Assembly: GCA_910577645.1 (NCBI GenBank)
Contig: CAJTOL010000018.1
Location: 1-64,000, forward strand
Length of the DNA stretch: 64,000 bases
Source: an uncultured Lachnospiraceae bacterium
Lineage (GTDB): Bacteria > Bacillota > Clostridia > Lachnospirales > Lachnospiraceae
Reading direction: 5' to 3'
Shown piece by piece: positions 60,716-64,000 of the stretch (within the stretch, counting starts at the first letter, position 1; each line of letters starts with the position of its first letter). The position numbers were made by a program, and so were the translations under genes. Under the pieces are notes generated by a model. That model saw only the letters and a list, made by a program, of their open reading frames with translations, did not search any database and was not told where the DNA came from.

Positions 60716-61813
60716 ATGGAAAAGGCAGAAAATAGGAAAACACAGAACCGAATAGGAAAAATCCAGCAGGCCTTGAGAGAAAGCCGGGCAGATGGCCTGC
60801 TGATAGAGGACAGAAGTAACCGCCGCTATCTGACAGGGGCGGATGTGTGGCAGGGAAGCCTGATTGTGACGGAGGAAAAGGCAGTTCTTCTGGTAGATTT
60901 CCGGTACTATCAGATGGCCATATCCGGAGTAAAAGGCTGTGACGTGAAACTGTGCAAAAACGTAGACGAAGGCATTGGCCAAATGGTAAAGGACTGGAAT
61001 ATCCATTGGTTGGGGTTTGAGACCGGCGGGCTTTCTTATCTGCGCCACAAAAAGCTTGAGGCCATAATTGGAGGCGCCAGGCTGGATGAGGAAACCTGCG
61101 GGGATAAGCTGGTAAAGGAACAACGGAAAATAAAGGATGCAGAAGAGCTTTCTTATCTGCGCCAGGCCCAGGAAATTTCGGACAGGGCCTACGATCACAT
61201 ATTAAATGTGGCGAGGGCGGGTATGAAGGAGTCGGACATCCGGATGGCTCTGGGAACTTATATGATTCGTCAGGGCTCCCAAGGGTTTGATATCGGCTAC
61301 ATCTCATCCTCAGGGGAAAAAACTTCTCTGCCCCATGGAGGATTTGGAGACAAAGTAATCGAAAAAGGAGATTTGCTGATGATAGATTTCGGCGCTGTCA
61401 TCAATGGCTACCGATCCGACATGACCAGAACCTTTGGTTTTGGAACTCTGTCCGACAGGCAGAGAGAGGTTTACCGGCTGGTGCTGGAGGCCCAGGAAAA
61501 GGCCCTTTCCGGGATCCGTCCCGGTATGAAAGGAAAAGAAGTTGACAAGATTGCCAGGGATTACATCCACCGGGCCGGTTATGAGGGATGCTTTGAACAT
61601 GGTCTGGGACACAGTATCGGCCTGGACGGTCATGAGAATCCCAGGTTTAATGAAGTGGAGGAAGAGCTTCTCAGGCCGGGAGTGGTAATGACAGTAGAAC
61701 CGGGGATTTACCTGCCTCATGAATTTGGAGTTCGGATTGAGGATATGGGGGTAGTAACGGAAGACGGATTTGAGAATTTTACCACAGCAACCAAAGAATT
61801 GATTACAATTTAA
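60716..61813 (+). CDS. M24 family metallopeptidase (Xaa-Pro aminopeptidase/creatinase fold)
   Basis: A 365-residue cytoplasmic enzyme. The N-terminal 120 residues are the creatinase-like domain, and the C-terminal pita-bread domain has a full metal set: two Asp in LMIDFGAVINGYRSDMTRTF, His in HGLGHSIGLDGHE, and Glu in TVEPGIYLP and RIEDMGVV. This supports hydrolysis of Xaa-Pro peptides, but related folds cleave creatine or other C-N bonds. Being the last gene of an import operon with a methyltransferase, it may process the imported compound. AAAGGAAC precedes the ATG; a strong terminator follows. Confidence 0.88.
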   Translation: MEKAENRKTQNRIGKIQQALRESRADGLLIEDRSNRRYLTGADVWQGSLIVTEEKAVLLVDFRYYQMAISGVKGCDVKLCKNVDEGIGQMVKDWNIHWLGFETGGLSYLRHKKLEAIIGGARLDEETCGDKLVKEQRKIKDAEELSYLRQAQEISDRAYDHILNVARAGMKESDIRMALGTYMIRQGSQGFDIGYISSSGEKTSLPHGGFGDKVIEKGDLLMIDFGAVINGYRSDMTRTFGFGTLSDRQREVYRLVLEAQEKALSGIRPGMKGKEVDKIARDYIHRAGYEGCFEHGLGHSIGLDGHENPRFNEVEEELLRPGVVMTVEPGIYLPHEFGVRIEDMGVVTEDGFENFTTATKELITI

Positions 61814-61828
61814 AAAGATTTTGGACAG

Positions 61829-61866
61829 AAGCAGGACAATAGATAAAAAGGTTGTCCTGCTTTTTT
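61829..61866 (+). terminator. Terminator of the methyltransferase-ABC-peptidase operon
   Basis: AAGCAGGACAA (61829-61839) pairs perfectly with TTGTCCTGCTT (61852-61862), then T run. Confidence 0.9.
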
Positions 61867-61907
61867 AATCCTACTATATAGATCTTGCAAAATTTGTCAC
61901 AAAACTA

Positions 61908-61937
61908 TTGTTTTAAGGGGGTGGTATTTGCTATAAT
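61908..61937 (+). promoter_or_regulatory. Promoter of the 3D-domain protein gene
   Basis: TTGTTT (61908-61913), an 18-base spacer and an extended TGC-TATAAT (-10 at 61932-61937), about 31 bases before the start. Confidence 0.65.
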
Positions 61938-61968
61938 AGAAATAACTGGTTTAAGGGGGAGCCAAATA

Positions 61969-62847
61969 ATGATGAGAAAGAACAAAAGCCCAGAAGAACG
62001 GGCGGAGGAGATTCTTCGCCGGGCCGCCAGGAAACGGAACAGAAATTCTGCTGGCAAATCACATTTGACAGGATTGGCAATAGGGATAGTAGGGCTTTTT
62101 GTAGGACTTTTATTGTCAACAATATTTATCCGGCAAAGCATTGCGTCTACCAATGGCCCCAGGCCGGCCGTATTGGTTGAAGAAGGGCAGCAGGAGCCGG
62201 GAGGGGAAGATGTTCAGGGGCCTAAAGTTCTGCAGGTTCAGGGCCAACTTCCGGATACAGAAAGCCTGGAAGAAGAATATATGGGGACGATGGAGGTGGC
62301 GGCGTATTGCGGCGGCAGACGCACCTATTCGGGGGATATTCCTGAGGCAGGAAGGACAATAGCCGCAGATTTGTCTAAATTCGAGATTGGGGATCAGTTG
62401 AGGATAAACGATACGATTTATTACGTAGAGGATTTTGTGCCCAACGATTCAGAAGAAGACTTAAGAGTGTATTTTTCCAGTTATGAAGAGGCCATAGCTT
62501 TCGGGAGACAGGAGTTTAACGTATACCGTATTGAAAAAGAGGAAGAAGAAAAGGAAGGGTTATTAGGAGAGTTTGAAGTGACAGGCTACTGCAGCTGCAG
62601 TAAATGTTGTGGATACAAGGCGACGAAACTTACAAAAATGGAAACAGTTCCCAAATCCTCCTATACCGTTGCAGTCGATCCGGATGTGATCCCATTGGGG
62701 AGTAAAATTGAGATAGACGGAACGGTTTACTTGGCAGAGGACACGGGAAAGCGGATAAAAGGGAATATTGTGGATATTTATTTTGATACCCATGAAGAGG
62801 CGCTTATCTATGGAAGAAAAACCAAAAAGGTATATCTGGTTCAGTAA
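61969..62847 (+). CDS. Membrane-anchored 3D-domain protein with a duplicated domain
   Basis: A 292-residue protein. The basic N-terminus (RKNKSPEERAEEILRRAARK) is cytoplasmic, one membrane helix lies near 37-58 (GLAIGIVGLFVGLLLSTIFI), and the rest is extracellular. After a Pro/Gly/Glu-rich linker come two related units: about residues 108-185 (MEVAAYCGGRRTYSGDIPEA, degenerate) and about 200-292 (FEVTGYCSCSKCCGYKATK), a true 3D domain with VAVDPDVIPLGSKIEIDG and VDIYFDTHEEA. 3D domains occur in lytic transglycosylases of the MltA/YocH type, so cell-wall binding or cleavage is likely. GGGGGAG lies eight bases before the ATG at 61969. Confidence 0.8.
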   Translation: MMRKNKSPEERAEEILRRAARKRNRNSAGKSHLTGLAIGIVGLFVGLLLSTIFIRQSIASTNGPRPAVLVEEGQQEPGGEDVQGPKVLQVQGQLPDTESLEEEYMGTMEVAAYCGGRRTYSGDIPEAGRTIAADLSKFEIGDQLRINDTIYYVEDFVPNDSEEDLRVYFSSYEEAIAFGRQEFNVYRIEKEEEEKEGLLGEFEVTGYCSCSKCCGYKATKLTKMETVPKSSYTVAVDPDVIPLGSKIEIDGTVYLAEDTGKRIKGNIVDIYFDTHEEALIYGRKTKKVYLVQ

Positions 62848-62867
62848 GAGGCGCAAAAGTTAAAAAT

Positions 62868-62933
62868 GGGGCTGCTGTGGGATGAGATAGGACGAAGTCG
62901 AAAAGACCAGAGATTTTATCCTGCAGCAGCCTC
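62868..62933 (+). terminator. Hairpin after the 3D-domain gene
   Basis: GGGCTGCTGTGGGAT pairs with ATCCTGCAGCAGCC over 15 positions with two mismatches; only a weak T-rich end follows, so it is a possible terminator. Confidence 0.5.
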
Positions 62934-62940
62934 TTGTGCT

Positions 62941-63004
62941 GTGGAAAATACGAAAAAAGCGTCGCCGGGCCCTTTGCCAGTGGAAAATACAAAAAAGTGT
63001 CGAC
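62941..63004. repeat. Short tandem direct repeat
   Basis: GTGGAAAATAC followed by an A-rich run and a GTCG end occurs at 62941-62966 and 62980-63004, about 25 bp each with three differences. The stretch is not coding. A small dyad, GACGA...TCGTC, follows. Confidence 0.45.
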
Positions 63005-63031
63005 GACGCACTTCGTCAGATGAATGTTCTC

Positions 63032-63634
63032 TTAAGGAATCGCTTTTTCAGAGAATTCCGTAGTTACCAAATCTTTGTAGGGAACCCGCTGAGGGAGTTC
63101 TCCTGCTTCTTCAAGGATGTTTTGCAGCAGATCAAAGCTGGATTCCTCAAAGATTGTGTCGCCTTTCCAGGTATCCTGCTCCTTATAGCGTTCTACAATG
63201 GTAGTCAGGCTGTCTAAATCTGTATCCGGAAATTGTGGCTTTATAACCTTGGCAATCTCTTCGGCAGAATGAGAGTTTACATAATCAAGCCCCCGCTGGG
63301 TGGCATTGGTAAAAGCCTGAATGACTTCCGGATTCTTCTCAATATAACTCTTTTTGGCGCTGTAGGCGGTATAGGGGACATAGCCGGATTCCGTGCCCAG
63401 AGAGGCTACCACATAGCCGTTTCCTTCTTTTTCCAGGGCCGTGGCAAAAGGCTCAAATTCTACGGTATAGCTGGCCCCGCTGGAAGGAAAAGCGGCGGCG
63501 GTAAGGCCGAAGCTGATACTCTGATCGATGGAAAGGTCGGCGGCAGGATCCAGGTTATGCTTTTTTAAAATAAACTCAAAGACCATTTGAGGCATACCGC
63601 CAGTCTGCCCTAGCATGATGAACATTTTTTCCAC
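63032..63634 (-). pseudogene. 3' part of an NMT1/SsuA-type substrate-binding protein gene, cut by a mobile element
   Basis: About 200 codons encode the C-terminal two thirds of a periplasmic-type binding protein of the nitrate/sulfonate/thiamine-precursor class (LGQTGGMPQMVFEFILKKHN, ASYTVEFEPFATALEKEGNG, VASLGTESGYVPYTAYSAKK). The N-terminal domain, signal peptide and lipobox are missing. Upstream, the frame runs into the 3' end of a serine recombinase gene, the two overlapping near 63610-63634. The GTG at 63634 is therefore only the edge of the open frame, not a natural start. The gene was probably disrupted when the element inserted; its 5' part should lie at the far end of that element. 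Confidence 0.78.
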
Positions 63635-64000
63635 ATATCGTAGGCTGCCAGATTACCAAGACCGTGTTTCAAATAAATGTCAACATTTCCATCCTTATCT
63701 ACAATAATTTTTTCTATAAGTACCTCTATGTCTGTCCGGGTCAAACTTTTTTGCTCCAGCACTTCATTCAGAATATCCAGTGGGGTTTGCAGATTAGGTT
63801 TGATTGCTGTAGTGGGAATATGGAGTTCCTTTGTCAAATTTTGCAGAGTTTTTTGGGTGGCCGATATACGCTCTATTTTTTCAGTCTGTAGAGCGGCGTA
63901 TGTTTCATTGATAATATCAGCCGCTCCGGGATTTGCCGTAAGCTCTTTCACTTTTTGCGTAATCAGTGTTTTCAGCTCTGTCTTGATTCTTTCCAGCTCG
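63610..64000 (-). mobile_element. C-terminus of a large serine recombinase (runs off the window)
   Basis: The frame is open from base 64000 to the stop at 63610-63612, about 130 residues. It has a coiled-coil stretch (ELERIKTELKTLITQKVKEL) and ends with IEVLIEKIIVDKDGNVDIYL, the common C-terminal pattern of transposon-type large serine recombinases (TnpX/Tn4451-like and related). These enzymes excise and insert integrative elements at short core sites. Because its 3' end abuts a truncated host gene, this is probably the right-hand boundary of an element lying beyond 64000. The catalytic N-terminal domain is outside the window. Confidence 0.78.

Noticed and set aside
62866..63217. Plus-strand frames opposite the binding-protein fragment
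   Set aside because: They run through a hairpin and a direct repeat and are antisense to a clearly homologous protein.

Overview
The window looks like a piece of a Lachnospiraceae-type (Clostridia) chromosome from a gut-like anaerobe. The signs are protein sequences of Firmicutes type, strong GGAGG ribosome sites, sigma-A promoters, a SpoIIM-like sporulation gene next to a Nudix hydrolase, a giant 2-hydroxyacyl-CoA dehydratase activase, ROK and GntR regulated sugar-type ABC importers, and a GAAC-N4-GTTC LexA box at recA. Base composition is moderate except for a very AT-rich left end.

Layout. 1-3.8 kb is accessory DNA: the 5' part of an IS701-like transposase, decayed intergenic DNA, a gene fragment, and a lone AT-rich 705-residue P-loop ATPase with a zinc ribbon and a winged helix. 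3.8-13.3 kb: a sodium symporter, birA, and a complete oppBCDFA peptide importer followed by an LD-carboxypeptidase, a set that fits uptake and trimming of cell-wall peptides. 13.3-14 kb: an Rpn-type nuclease pseudogene split by a 151-bp MITE with IS66-like ends and an 8-bp target duplication. 14.2-19.7 kb: a thioredoxin reductase with a cysteine-less thioredoxin-like tail, divergent from a thioredoxin and an arylsulfotransferase, then a serine hydrolase and a RelA/SpoT protein. 19.8-36 kb: tRNA-Arg and housekeeping genes (alr, M20 peptidase, recJ, glyA, dehydratase activase, corA, rhomboid-like, pyk, lysA).

36.3-47.1 kb is a carbohydrate locus: a zinc dehydrogenase divergent from a ROK repressor, then an operon of FAD oxidoreductase, DUF624 protein, binding protein, two permeases, esterase and sulfatase. 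47.1-54.1 kb: subtilisin-like peptidase, hairpin repeats, recA-recX-rny, proC, Nudix, spoIIM-like. 54.1-61.8 kb: a cysteine desulfidase-family gene, a GntR regulator, and an operon of a UroD-type methyltransferase, binding protein, two permeases and an M24 peptidase. The desulfidase-family gene and the methyltransferase operon have near-identical promoters, each followed by the same 17-bp operator, so one regulator probably controls both. The window ends with a 3D-domain protein and a binding-protein gene cut off by the 3' end of a serine recombinase, i.e. the edge of another mobile element.

Most notable points: the twin GntR operators, the MITE, an about 58-nt leader shared by two unrelated genes, the fused thioredoxin reductase, and the orphan ATPase. 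None is proven to be a new system; all assignments come from reading the sequence without database searches.
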